NCBI GenBank assembly: GCA_002753565.1 | Contig: PEAM01000028.1 | Coordinates: forward strand, 1-54,212 | Direction: 5' to 3' | DNA: 54,212 nt | Origin: Magnetococcales bacterium | GTDB taxonomy: Bacteria; Pseudomonadota; Magnetococcia; Magnetococcales; JADFYX01 | Part shown: piece by piece, positions 53,601-54,212 of the stretch | Numbering within the stretch: position 1 is the first letter of the stretch | Layout of the letters: every line of letters starts with the position of its first letter | Program-made: the position numbers and the translations under genes | The notes under the pieces: generated by a model | What the model saw: only the letters and a program-made list of their open reading frames with translations | What the model was told of the DNA's origin: nothing | The model's database searches: none

Positions 53601-54212
53601 ATCATAGCGCATCAGATAGTCCAGATCGAATCCCGGATCGAAAGAGCCAAGCTCCGGCAGCATGAAACCAGGCATCTCCACCAACATCCGAGAGAGATCG
53701 ATTTCGCCATTAAAAGCGAACAGACCACCCAGGTCGATATCCATCAACCCCGAAAGGGAAAAGTCGTTCAACGACCCCATGGAGAGGTCAATTCGGCCGA
53801 TGGAGCCGAGAGATCCCAAAGATCCGAAGGAGAGATCTCCTAAAGAAAGGGTGTCTAAATCCAAGGATCCCACAGAGAGATCCCCCAGGCTGAACCCACC
53901 CAAGGAGAGTTTACCCAAGGTAAGAGCGCCCAGATCAAACCCGCTCAGGTCCAGGTCACCCACCGAAAAACCACCCAGCCCCAAGTTATCAAGGTTGTAA
54001 TCACCCAGGCTCAACGCTCCCAGGGAGAGATCGCCCAGGGAGAGATCACCCAGGGTAAAATTGGCAAGGTTGAGAGAGCCCCAATCCACCCCCCCCCAAT
54101 CCAGCCCCCCCAATCCCGGCAGAGAAAGGCCCAGATCGCCGATCCCCTTAAGGGAAAGATCCAGATCCAGCTCCGACAGGGTGAGACCATTCAGGGTCAA
54201 GCCGCTTAAAGA
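26685..54212 (-). CDS. Giant adhesin-like secreted protein, N-terminus outside the window
   Basis: One uninterrupted frame of 27.5 kb, open through the right edge of the window, so the protein exceeds 9,170 residues and its start, signal and any export tag at the N-terminus are unseen. Layout from the visible N-side: LSLGD five-residue repeats, Asp/Gly/Phe/Leu-rich tracts, adhesin-like soluble modules, an EF-hand-like loop, an RTX block (residues about 3038-3154), thousands of residues of filamentous-haemagglutinin-like beta-repeat, an aromatic insert with a C-type lectin-like domain, more beta-repeat, and a Pro/Gln/Glu-rich tail. I see no LPxTG, no PEP-CTERM and no typical type I C-terminal signal. 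Amino-acid composition (rich in D, G, L, S, T, V, few K, almost no C) suits an extracellular calcium-binding adhesin. Numbering used here counts the TTG at 54200 as residue 1. Confidence 0.9.
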   Translation of the reverse strand, partial: SLSGLTLNGLTLSELDLDLSLKGIGDLGLSLPGLGGLDWGGVDWGSLNLANFTLGDLSLGDLSLGALSLGDYNLDNLGLGGFSVGDLDLSGFDLGALTLGKLSLGGFSLGDLSVGSLDLDTLSLGDLSFGSLGSLGSIGRIDLSMGSLNDFSLSGLMDIDLGGLFAFNGEIDLSRMLVEMPGFMLPELGSFDPGFDLDYLMRYDFAGLDVDLDLGVPGMPDWSVGFEGLDFAFSFSHDFSVDTDFNINMARQWFSLAGIMDSIDLGPWSFAPDLGSEWFTFNWALPPASLPNLPELALPNMDWTAEWGLPGFGAFELSPDLSLDFGDLGLKLPTFHMPDVAVDFDLFGLPVIGDFNFDLINLPDMPGLPDRGFGLNLSGLGIDFDFDGFSLNLFDGLGDLLFTPDGFALDLDFSASIDIPGFSFDIPSVGIHLNELDVDFSGFDFEGLDLDLPANLGFGISLPDMSITIADFASLTGDFAIEKEVVDGVQKLKFGSKDVVARVGDLQGGVGLEVQSDNLALVVQKGADGQPGVALSASGVPGLIGLDGWGLSDSVGIKLNTLGMPVDELVNNGQQEVALQFATSAYVQTFSVDGATLSLPGGAGSISGDFVFSSTSTGNGVDSNGDEMDDLITTEMTIAATNVVGDLSVGGGLGAELAGGSAAIVLLGTRDTMAGTNQSDGWALATGGDVNITGIGGVGVTGSDLTVMINQTGQAVDKQVIVGDQLLRVQATADQLLSVAGQAGLEVDGLLTATGQIGVEKSTSQVMVASDLVSVDQVVIRASDVSAWLGLDGAPGADNAMGLALEGADFALVSLAEEVGTRSWQALKMKADSASLTGVPGDVRVVADNLVFDINRGIQTLDVVDWSANTLHVDTGGELFTFDFDGLEGELFAGVGDIGLDLAQFAGLKGQLNIVRESDLQAVLSNGDMQSMTGLTFSAANAQAFVGINGPVGSPQAAGFLLDGASFNATLLKPTTLGDTAFYYGLAANAGAGRILGLEGFTLPTIDMDILVNGSANAADKVVNFASSTIGGLSLSDASMRAEGDLSLGIEGVANLSGTFAITTAGTLAAPELHLSGSGITAAIGPGSLSSGSLGMVIKADNLGSPAYALVGAGTVSVAGAGDLTFSGPVQVKANTLGKAIDTVVDGKAVSFTTGKMVKSIDVGTLDLSLSGFLGESLHSAAGKVIAIAEDFKPGNLDDSNPLGMNIPGIDSNLATILDIGNILALGDYVQHYLEPHLYSEATLLPFIPDPEELIPYGQYAEGPTLTGLIDFLRTEWIPTLPGLSGDDLNIVLNDSGLQIALQGSVTNNSSIDFSLGDEAAQFGLALERDIDLDLTMVSDIDLGFTMDWNSGISSFDVNHLGFKVNGLVDNLVTTAVYGPVALGIGTSSDPGRIEVDLRGSASLVDGQFQVTPGQDRVDVSLPVFASVAGVDLADAAGAAQLIIKGAPLSGGALQLETVNFDRLMDFSNLSVVDVILMFPDLIEFLDTVRDNELTAEIPFTRGALDQVLDLGNAFKAEVYDKINFYRDSVDLLTDLMEDASLSIQAGSKVVTSSVGGFTQELVNKQISIDGVGLFKIRQVTDANSLVLNKYMESSVEGLSFTLHEPLEQIVTVQELVTAINQSGVTGGVAITYDPVTNLFSIPLTFDHTATYATDLDFALDLGDVLEISTDATAELTGAINGGLSLFVDMDGETLKGTDGVVVAGSNQLTSTISRFDAHLVGFDLTIAGETFTVTGVEDTHTLILDHSATSSHNAVGFVLEEGLVMGFADLSLTGTMAMDVTDPAVSAELGFIGLTAGGAGSGSLVHAGATAKLALDRGTGLEDAKRFSLGDIVQGDLGDALGFSLEAEASAVLKGLALAEGGIAGGAPLADNLEIAIHAKNPLNIGDSVVYYTDPTQSVNIENLIATGQVDANDLVTVLPDLGTSFDYKNLSFLDIVHATREGVSFLQESLEEQSFYSFELPVVNVSLAQTLDVTDQLLARIETAAEDPQGSIQNVESVFEQALGIQDDNDAAWNNQKFALVLDGDDLKIHMDYALVFSDMYRFGLDLELLKEAAGIDPSALDGLDFLVDTINAGAGISLESYAELVVDSGIHFAGEDDPEFFLYDYDAALGEGTRAEIGVRLSGSDLELGFDVGLMSLGVDGGSLILDADGNAATDDFATVTLALNQKSGSPGDDGKFHFDRERFSDNLVLTSTAQFAVNLPTALEIGGARVALPEPLKVLSNSAWSERGLLALMDGLAGEVGLGDLPAIVIETPDIAGTFDNLMGEYSILGLINSPERIIDGVDFGLGAVQDIFGHAVSQDLPLVGDALGSVATFVQDMRTGLLSDLRDKLSNSGGGVAITRQALFDVFGPENLGLILDTNGDATVTIEDIAAGWYDVDGHRLESWNPDSSLLEADAIQLEMQLGGTLYGDGLDLPLDFNLPGFEMNIDGGFAMEVDWHYDFGLGLSVTDGFYLVDDLQKEELTAGVSFFLDGSPNNASVTTPFQATGELLFFQATLTDHDIDPNKAGFQPGGLFGGVTLDYNGNDRGRLSLNEISARDESAFDVDFGMDGQLDLGVTLAVPDVGGLPTLKGDLTLDWDWDINKAVVAPTINLEQLRLDVGSLLDDFLLPIADNVSSILEPTRPVLDALTTTISGLDILVNPPNVMELINLGLQLQGKKPIDWTFVYAAKYMLDLPAEIRSWGDGGEILLGDIMNLGTNKVHSVSPWSGAVPDVDSALLDKINSVQNGSSGTTGGASKNGRSGFQFVEYITDIGNWMNIMTGGDATLFTYEMPILTFEKGFQVPLVGFNVGPASLGIFGKAELEANVDLAFGYDTYGIRKALDTGNYLHVLDGFWVSDFALGTTHDKPELTTDFRIAIEAAVNLAIVRGGLEGGIEFFTDFDLQDIARSVLTKDADGYVSGFTMESDGKIRASEMATMYAYEGGGFTNLFNIDGGANLYADAYADIYIPLIGWENIVEMRLFEQELFSFEYNAPYVEPTLAEQSGTTLTLNGGDRASLRQYFDMEEGGEVFTLYGSGGEVSVEFDGWYQTFSGIDEVVVNLGDGDDILDASRLSGVRVVADGGDGDDILTLGSAGGELIGGRGEDELSIVAGATGSTRMDGGDGDDQLTGGNGDDQLIGGAGNDRLKGLAGRDSLDGGLGEDRLEGGAGDDSYHFVENYGNDKLKDRDGFVALDFSGMSSAVTATLSKRGFSVVDQFGSELRTSGESVNALSLGSGDDLVLIRDFPERTITLTDLGGDDDYHVLTGRPTSTMGDGTINIVDNGGGFDEIILEQTKKTALELNTDQMVNGREFLNYNNGEIERLTLMGKGGLYSDSAITSFGGKVSFTNTDNGGVSDLQQTEFRVVAEALTMGSDVKSTALMIETIDDLTLTHRLNASHNGMVDLRVYGDGSDIIQQADMLVSSGNNWDGAGSGWLRLVAPDGSVLNSNESEILASGGYLQARAGNAIGTIKAPIITTLAELSAITSDAGRGDIVLTEADDLDLIIEKTLTHRVNPNLQILSVPSENGWELGQDWDDEATSQWHAVVQEGKKDHAIEVGGGDLSLRLLGEDARMTLKSGDIHALDSGSDITLTMDDIDFFSGEHRVTASGNLVIEANQAVWEYRLGSAAENAAGDDATRDMYPLTGADWPYYFAPASQGALELSTRDLAALTDGFQQISVGRREDGNAMTLGDTMPDSPIKYLETSHGWDSTFYDDVAFKADEIFIRGDLRATGNDVSFSADILQINMANLHLPDSGPDSGVTARNIAFDIEEQMVVAGWIKADDSIRMDVEGTTGTETVVMADSWGEPFSFISSTGATIETANAGSTITLTTDQGARVGSFIEAKGAGSTIAVETGAAFHLMEGGALATFGADSDIGVDAGSFIHVNSGSAMMAGVDFNYYGATPVPFMTGANANIHLNSAHEMLLGGSLSASNNFQAESHGALHAHTDYFSSIPSKVVRDADGVVIETIPHYLQNHVDGYDMLITGTILTMGADQNLSLSGTDDVIVRGNIKLYGAGADLSIDSDKWVYLEGAIDVDGDISVNASGANDWGDSIYVHATSRLVTKGAGSDIRIEGAEDVILYGDLVAGGQIGSHGVTFAGPDSTLFVQSGGQLYVDAAMVAARSVDLHGGSASLEDGGLGFIMNSAGGATAAGLTSDGSGATVRLSAVDDMQIMGRVTSGGNVTQTFDSEGNLASTTTTWNATQSTIEVAAGGQAWIGGMTTAKDGSQVETGGYLQTTDAILVKGGAPTQLGETAGVKISGASELVTDNLDGDITVQATGDAYILGLLLSGGHVEDVRDSDGTYQGRKKVTHGGDSTLTIDAERVIELGLELAAGKEITFNGGGVAEDPNAPGIILQGSAQLSTWRDNSAINLNAPGPVLLHAPAHTNEIRAAGWTEYANGRLSQDVTLDLVLDKVDFEVAGSITVAAADTQDNSQNGDLLADIQAALDSGSFTVVRSDHADWAVGDTYTTADPTNDPDFKAKLRDGQINLTSPYKFNLLATSLNADLLGYENVSLGDQASSLPYMLKASGEGSVINIGAPEGPNGKLDIRGKVLAHSRINLYSGESADGTDIDLGWTGLLETVDGSIAFNAGKNGVIRGDIIAGGAGSDIILSSDNSLTLHGSLTADDQISLTAGKNVVADTVSIRTEGTSTMKTTGTAGEILINGLNDVQINSVVGMGSADLRLVNIRSTAGDVLIERESGRIESDALIRFNGQGVEIQGSVINTRATDNLNDFEMLIDVTGPLSVSGDIQMAGSLKMVSQTSITLSSGEVEAAGAGQRIVLQSAGAITLGEEATAGEDGPVPLGQRYESGGTLRAANRVEMVAEGLITLRSGARVMTFEDESVVDITAGSMSLIGSLYGGANIDESNGVVRQGLDADVTLTLTDTLSIGGTGINGDGMDESMGGAILASGDICLSVLGGATSTALSMNAASLVESDATAGGVLTPTGSTVHHVFLEADRDIQVRGLVASRDVGSKVTVKSEEMIFVDGTLHGESRVALTGGVNADGAGLFVNAITYATNGDGQLVDDLGRAIDLNGDLIDTDGSYVDANGDPSTDAVFGGLPLYQSGGIIETGLGGTIALSAADDIRLAGNVGRLVTLDGGEVGVHVAKLSVASKGDVTVTGRVEANSSLRMISEGGIHLLAEGIVKTRGDNSAIYLASDANLFIASGGVSGNDGLVEAQEQVHLSAANLRVDGHVVTREADSRILLNATNQAILSGTVDAGFELEVNAGVSGSWSEARLTSTITTADLIGGMIWVSGSGQLLSNGDISLLAGGDVIVAAAPQQQDGTLSLATPTLSTQTLSIDVVTGYQELEAGTIVVPEVYWETTKVTEEVGSVEVKVGREWHTMDIVLSQDGYYNPGIAGQKEYFVNKVDYFNSATEQSYQASATPNALSSAPVINWGAFGLTAPVDNTTFFDLSTDAHRQAVLDTLGYRALYNFSSFNPLLHKTLNGVTTTQTWSPTWVGAAESIYNVNVDGWKDKYIRMPTGAQLDVLRVVSQGGLANAIDLPKAAGSEWWTPGTWYETVGQFREHADVYYDQDRSAYTQLTQSLTASDPYFYVGESKSLVNTSADLDSSPIRWAVDYNGNGQKEFILYDGRTGGNSVSFDADPFWATSGTWETGWDNDSDNSDQYIYTRDGFLDKMASVNWKQNQAYHTEVVGYEWQYHGRDYSFRSDPRYFVEATKIAVDASIPSSSRPTIIAPMDSRWGDTLMAVPFTAAQATGMAAVTGGAGIWINLFEKSFNTMLGIAYGYTGEGRGQGELIDMNFADIANPGYQSFWNSGEPNNAGGDEEFTVGQPNAWNDYGNWSGVTYSDSTTTYSDSYAPGPFVIQYEPYWRQDKAIIGGFQDYLYNWTSTWTDVVDKRQTLAYEWVSQDYDIWDNRPVYETYETDVKIVKEKTVTLWETVPVIEQQTITETVRLDEGEDRPFAAFENDSIVTQGSLNIASGSDVFLSSLIKVNGTQSDLTIQAGGNITQEGTTPDGAVANTVAAYSKLDVGGHITLKADVDVVLARSSATTSGGNVMIEAQRGATVEGGVTATGSMNLTAGSNLGVDGTLTSGKAMTLLAGQGETQTGHVNGGLYSNLTVTGANGMLRATAGSLAGDINLDNAVASASATLALQATAGQVSHRNGTLTSSTVNASALGDIRLTLDADRIHATVTGTSGDINLTGRSNLNLSQVTTARGDITAWVKGKVVASQVVSGDGAITLTALGDMVAQDIQVQGLSDDNDISLTTHDMDGDEGESANLTYTTLTTGAGGLGDITLNIDGAIFEKNAQALQADVLDISVETSVNLTADVNTLLLESRAEGDVTLTAPDSDPFVLNDVFIQNGSLTVVNDYGDVILDQVVLGTNRDDNDLLVTAAGHIGIGYVKAGAYSTNGAETRLLSSQSDVVMQAGGTITEGGEDDGVDLIADRVTLHAQGEISGFEIAANELLDVESRDGDITLTERDGYGEVFSGLTVTHLASLNGSVTLEADQGMRVTGAHAGGTSDLLTLTSAAGNILVEEPAQNGPALSYGTGYTLDAAKTLKLDRLYQASQKIEMRAGEQLLLPAGAVTLSAAEIILDSGSILTLSAADTLTASDRISLNSGSTVLVYGTLTSGSAAAIGEVAITARADTPITSSVKDIASGMQVYVDAANNEYLYDLVSNTYYLAGSDSYGPTYTQVTADASFAPKQMVESGGDVYMEMSGLNTDKLNIKATRDVSVLMDQSFNLSGSVSGLTSGSAPQKFTLASGGDLTIGSGIYRASVETQIKGNTIDAGISSVFITDNLVAQANSITLNTNANTLSATSPGDITIKEADDVELVKVVSTHGAIHVIAGQSLTATHVETIADTAANHITLSAGVDIYADRIEAGSSVGAYKTAASITLDAATGTVVEPSGRKDDGVDVFGYQVNIETGIGMAFDAVDIGSVLAVNITEDLDLTSGDLNLDIDGDYLLMLVNGHEGDINISATGVITVVSMPDFDGRQITLDAREILFADAINVGSTGRMDLTATTTMQTSGLMTAGNLNVVQGDGLLEMDTDAGQMTFALGGSGDLIIHELNDATLTATVANGGADLTSGGTLTVTSLDLTTDSDDNDIVITSGNGIGATTLNAGLLGDVTLTAQGVDGVTVSSLVTADELSVTSAGSIDINSEVADVTLSTLGVGSITLSNSGRDDLDSGRLNVTHVTAADGAITMENSGYLMVGQIHSQTDSDTNDISLTTTNGGDMVFDTLVAGSQGDVTLHSAGLVEGATLIADQLTLNAASSVTLGGNMNGVDLTTSGAGAVVLVEEDSLALNTLDVAAGSVHVRAGGSLTEANITAHDGVVSLSAGNALTVSAIDSLAGRDILLDAGLHLTVNGGSGDGLTTHGAGQMVLTSGTGGLMSIDGPLATQEGDITLNAEQVALSGGLTTGSANTVYLRPLAAEASIGLGDGATGAFNLTQAELNTLQGGAGGDVVIGLSNGSHHMVLGESGGTATFAYDITLNTPALGGHITQNGAVVTTDSHRFTVNGSGATYDLKGDLDSGGDLTIHDKIALSGDRTMTSRQGDILLENREKDLLTGDGDGGTGEDNLTLTTEGSVLLQGRIGAVKPSTAALNHLTILNADTLQVEDRGALAGNLTMDQVTEAVFNQGMSIAGSAVATGGLGDIHFKDSLRAGNIDLNSSGTLLFDGLVDVGAGNITLQGEEVDFNGGYQSVMGTGRLTLRPADLDQAISVGSPDGVDALELDLSDSDIFALRDGFSNLVIGHEGSGSGLIEVGSAALQDSVTLYGGEVELAGTLKVGGDVAIHAQSGGIQDTLSEADGWTEEESNILSSGTLLLRATDGMGSTAAEGDLNFQARVLDALNTGPSGTINLTEMAAGGALDVWQVTQSDAGNSSGIQLTVERGTLTVMAAGSGVSSAGAGEIRLQAEGPASDLLQMAAIHSGGGDITLTAKRDIALHQVESIGATVSLLAETGVIRDGLSSEAANITASEVRLEALYGIGATDDIDLNSDTLFAWNNGTSGDLRVSEVSAGGNLTIGKGVQRHALAAGKIHIATESGHLNVQEVQGLTGVTLVAVGGGIADVLDAETPNVSGNRVTLKADQGIGSATVDLNLAATSLEAVNTTSGGIFIQEVDDLSITGLGLLTQGGNGNIILTTETGNLTLNKGVTAHGSGNIRLDSGAGLAIQANVTSTTGSRTFIAAEALTLADQVITSSEGSMLLRSDSLTMGLDSSVQTLGHDLRLETAQDAVLGSIDTRTLADQNQDSITDQAQWGRVTLTTGGALLDNGIAGHEGVDIFAAELRMVTGGGVGEESNRLETELKTVTLETATGADITESSDISTGTVEPVQVNEVQKDGSLVVVADGAEQSGLTGGSGPLNLETLTGSLTISGSGIQAHGGGYFSAAEALLVQSDVTSGGDPLILEGASVDAEADIATLGSLTVTALSGDITLSHALSSNHGDVEIGASGSITLAQSGAITAGQGVKIVAEEAVLLQSSVHALSGEMLLHSSESTITVIGSEEEEEEDDEAQEALLIEADIYSGSRLLIEGTEVEMRADLLALGHVEVHAGAGDLFLSGAFVSQTGSLYMGAEMGDFTLDSQSKLVSAQSNTIRAGYELLLDSEVLAQSESMLVSSRYGSVIMGEEGSVTAYGGVVSLQAGEDIALSQVEGSASVRIVADANKSGSGTIYAIDTSDSSASTPFNVTATDLQLSSGSGTGAVDLPLKVRAATLSSVNSHSGGIFIEQTGNLIITGAGLQNSAGEASLLVHGGSLKLAALSSASGAMTLEASGAITQLVDLRSDSKLSVTSSSAGIGMTNGVSSQSTSGDIHYTASGDIILSRLQAQGEVVVTANPGAIFDNLGTPRTDDALPNIIAQTARLFATDGIGQMPDNNYLTDEDGLNTQVAQLEAVNTLKNGIFIEERDGLALVGQGIHALSGGGAILAVAEGTVTGSSTAPFQLVHGSHLYSWEVPYVPSFEKVIESQSDKKQNTTNGLTNLGFQPGGTTPTLDRTQIFNNSGPLNDTVFGKGRSHLMSELFNITSEPPGLAAQQQDDARFSNQGVGSFGSTYSALFTNPAGNNLQSLFNANEEGGSPFADETATLLERGVPASQSIEPLIPGLQQPESPSTLLNDGAPFLNNLTLPDNQAGDGLFGNGTGNPLTEPATDPQQDQNQSEEEEVEDIAPPLGETATSPEQAAQPAEPVDGAENSEVQAGDNPEAKGQAPSPESSP
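26688..26930 (-). other. Acidic Pro/Gln/Glu-rich C-terminal tail
   Basis: The last 80 or so residues are low-complexity and acidic (QQDQNQSEEEEVEDIAPP, EQAAQPAEPVDGAENSEVQ, ending SPESSP). They do not resemble the hydrophobic or LI-type C-terminal signal of classical type I substrates, so the export information, if C-terminal, would be of a different kind. Confidence 0.6.
26930..36480 (-). repeat. Filamentous-haemagglutinin-like beta-repeat region, second part
   Basis: About 3,000 residues of beta-helix-like repeats, for example GLTTHGAGQMVLTSGTGG and AEQVALSGGLTTGSANTVYL. Regularly spaced GDIxLxA-type strands and poly-Ser/Gly/Asp turns dominate. It leads into a non-repetitive Asn/Gln/Pro-rich end (about 26930-27470; LNNLTLPDNQAGDGLFGNGT). 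Confidence 0.7.
36480..38400 (-). other. Aromatic-rich inserted domain of the giant protein
   Basis: About 640 residues (5268-5907) that break the beta-repeat pattern: rich in Trp, Tyr, Asn and Pro, non-repetitive (KQNQAYHTEVVGYEWQYHGR, DPFWATSGTWETGWDNDSDN), ending with a C-type lectin-like domain. Both edges have similar strand-rich, charged phrases (VVPEVYWETTKVTEEVGSV on one side, PVYETYETDVKIVKEKTVT on the other), as if the insert were held out by a paired beta stem. Confidence 0.6.
36755..37170 (-). other. C-type lectin-like domain in the giant protein
   Basis: The sequence contains the fold's landmarks in order: an alanine-rich helix with FTAAQATGMAAVTGG, WINL (WIGL-type strand), FWNSGEPNNAGGDEEF and WNDYGNW, and a closing strand FVIQYE. 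The E-P-N and W-N-D motifs are the calcium and mannose-type sugar ligands of C-type lectins. The usual disulfide cysteines are absent, which is common in bacterial members. About residues 5678-5816. Confidence 0.75.
38400..43900 (-). repeat. Filamentous-haemagglutinin-like beta-repeat region, first part
   Basis: Roughly 1,800 residues of imperfect 15-25-residue units such as AGGQIGSHGVTFAGPDSTLF, AAGSNLxVxGxLxSG-type turns and GDIxLxAxxxVxxxG strands. These are typical of the right-handed beta-helix stalk of two-partner-secretion and large surface adhesins. At DNA level the units produce the frequent GATATC-containing G-D-I codons. Confidence 0.7.
44740..45090 (-). repeat. RTX calcium-binding nonapeptide block
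   Basis: About nine GGxGxDxLx repeats in a row (NLGDGDDIL, GGDGDDILT, GGRGEDELS, GGDGDDQLT, GGNGDDQLI, GGAGNDRLK, GLAGRDSLD, GGLGEDRLE, GGAGDDSYH), about residues 3038-3154 of the visible protein. RTX blocks bind Ca2+ and fold after secretion, and are typical of type I secretion substrates. Here the block is in the middle of the protein instead of near the C-terminus. Confidence 0.9.
47085..47150 (-). other. EF-hand/dockerin-like calcium loop in the giant protein
   Basis: The codons encode ILDTNGDATVTIEDIAAG, matching the D-x-N-x-D-x-x-(V/I)-x-x-x-D/E calcium-loop pattern of dockerin/EF-hand motifs. Only one loop is visible; dockerins have two. It probably binds calcium locally. Confidence 0.55.
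48960..49580 (-). repeat. Two copies of a ~45-residue beta module in the giant protein
   Basis: Copy A (49435-49580) and copy B (48960-49118) share the plan S-x-L/V-T-S, F-x-x-x-L-V-x-x-x-I-x-I-x-G-x-x-x-F-x-V/I-x-x-V-x-D, then L-x-L-x-K/D. Example pieces are KQISIDGVGLFKIRQVTDAN and DLTIAGETFTVTGVEDTHTL. The spacing is about 470 bases. The module resembles short beta-sandwich or tail-fibre-like units found in phage and adhesin proteins. No function is assigned. Confidence 0.55.
52790..53720 (-). repeat. Alternating Asp/hydrophobic tracts
   Basis: Roughly residues 160-470 of the visible giant protein alternate acidic and large hydrophobic residues (FDPGFDLDYLM, LDVDLDLGVPGMPDWSVGF, FEGLDLDLPANLGFGI) with many P-G turns. 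This looks like irregular beta-strand repeats, probably calcium-stabilised, and carries no domain I can name. Confidence 0.5.
53760..54212 (-). repeat. LSLGD five-residue tandem repeats in the giant protein
   Basis: About the first 145 visible residues repeat with a five-residue period, consensus L-(S/D/T)-L-G-(D/A/G/K): for example LSLGDLSLGDLSLGALSLGD, LTLGKLSLGGFSLGDLSVGS. The codon-level repeat is 15 bases. The array reaches the window edge (upstream codons still read SLSGL), so its full size is unknown. It resembles pentapeptide-repeat beta-helices, but the centre is Leu with Gly rather than the classical A(D/N)LxX. Confidence 0.8.

Noticed and set aside
53800-54212. Regularly spaced short DNA repeats resembling a CRISPR array
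   Set aside because: The period is 15 bases, in phase with codons, with no spacers; it encodes the LSLGD protein repeat.

Overview
The window comes from a Gram-negative bacterium. It encodes a TolC-type outer-membrane factor, several periplasmic adaptors, CNNM/CorC-type membrane proteins and an NtrC-type sigma-54 activator, which together suggest a proteobacterium. The combination of a giant adhesin-like gene with M50-HlyD, GAF-HlyD and SecA-like neighbours recalls Magnetococcia-like and planctomycetal genomes, but this is an impression and nothing here fixes the taxonomy. The left 17 kb is on the + strand, moderately AT-rich, and carries small decayed gene pieces. The right 37 kb is a single minus-strand transcription unit, visibly more GC-rich.

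Left part (+ strand). The first 120 bases are the end of an insertion sequence with the start of an IS3-type transposase. Then come a CNNM/HlyC-CorC membrane protein; a short relic resembling the N-terminal domain of anthranilate phosphoribosyltransferase; a permease/TIGR03943 pair (B. subtilis YcgR/YcgQ type); and a PhoB/PhoR-like two-component system. From 7.1 to 16.8 kb lie two Na+/phosphate symporter-type proteins with PhoU-like tails, each accompanied by a universal stress protein with a lysine-rich insert and a tiny membrane protein. The two sets are arranged nearly as mirror images around a CHASE-domain histidine kinase and a sigma-54-dependent response regulator. The region reads as a phosphate/ion-homeostasis and stress cluster. 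It ends at a strong terminator (16896-16920) facing a second terminator that closes the minus-strand operon.

Right part (- strand, 54.2 to 17.1 kb). Transcription enters from beyond the right edge through a giant gene of at least 27.5 kb (more than 9,170 codons, its start outside the window). The product looks like a secreted adhesin. It has LSLGD five-residue repeats, Asp/Gly-rich tracts, an EF-hand-like loop, a block of RTX calcium-binding nonapeptides in the middle, thousands of residues of filamentous-haemagglutinin-like beta-repeat, an aromatic-rich insert ending in a C-type lectin-like domain, and an acidic Pro/Gln-rich tail. The genes that follow overlap or nearly abut: a GAF-TM-HlyD protein, an M50 metalloprotease-like membrane protein fused to a HlyD adaptor, a short SecA-like ATPase, a TolC-like protein with a TPR-like extension, and an RND-type adaptor.

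No ABC exporter ATPase is present in the window. The proposed novelty is therefore a dedicated export system for the giant protein in which a truncated SecA paralogue and an M50-HlyD fusion take the place of the HlyB-type ABC transporter. The TolC-like gene is interrupted by one in-frame TAA codon at 19668-19670 with the frame intact on both sides. In this strain the system may be newly inactivated, may rely on readthrough, or the base may be a sequencing error.
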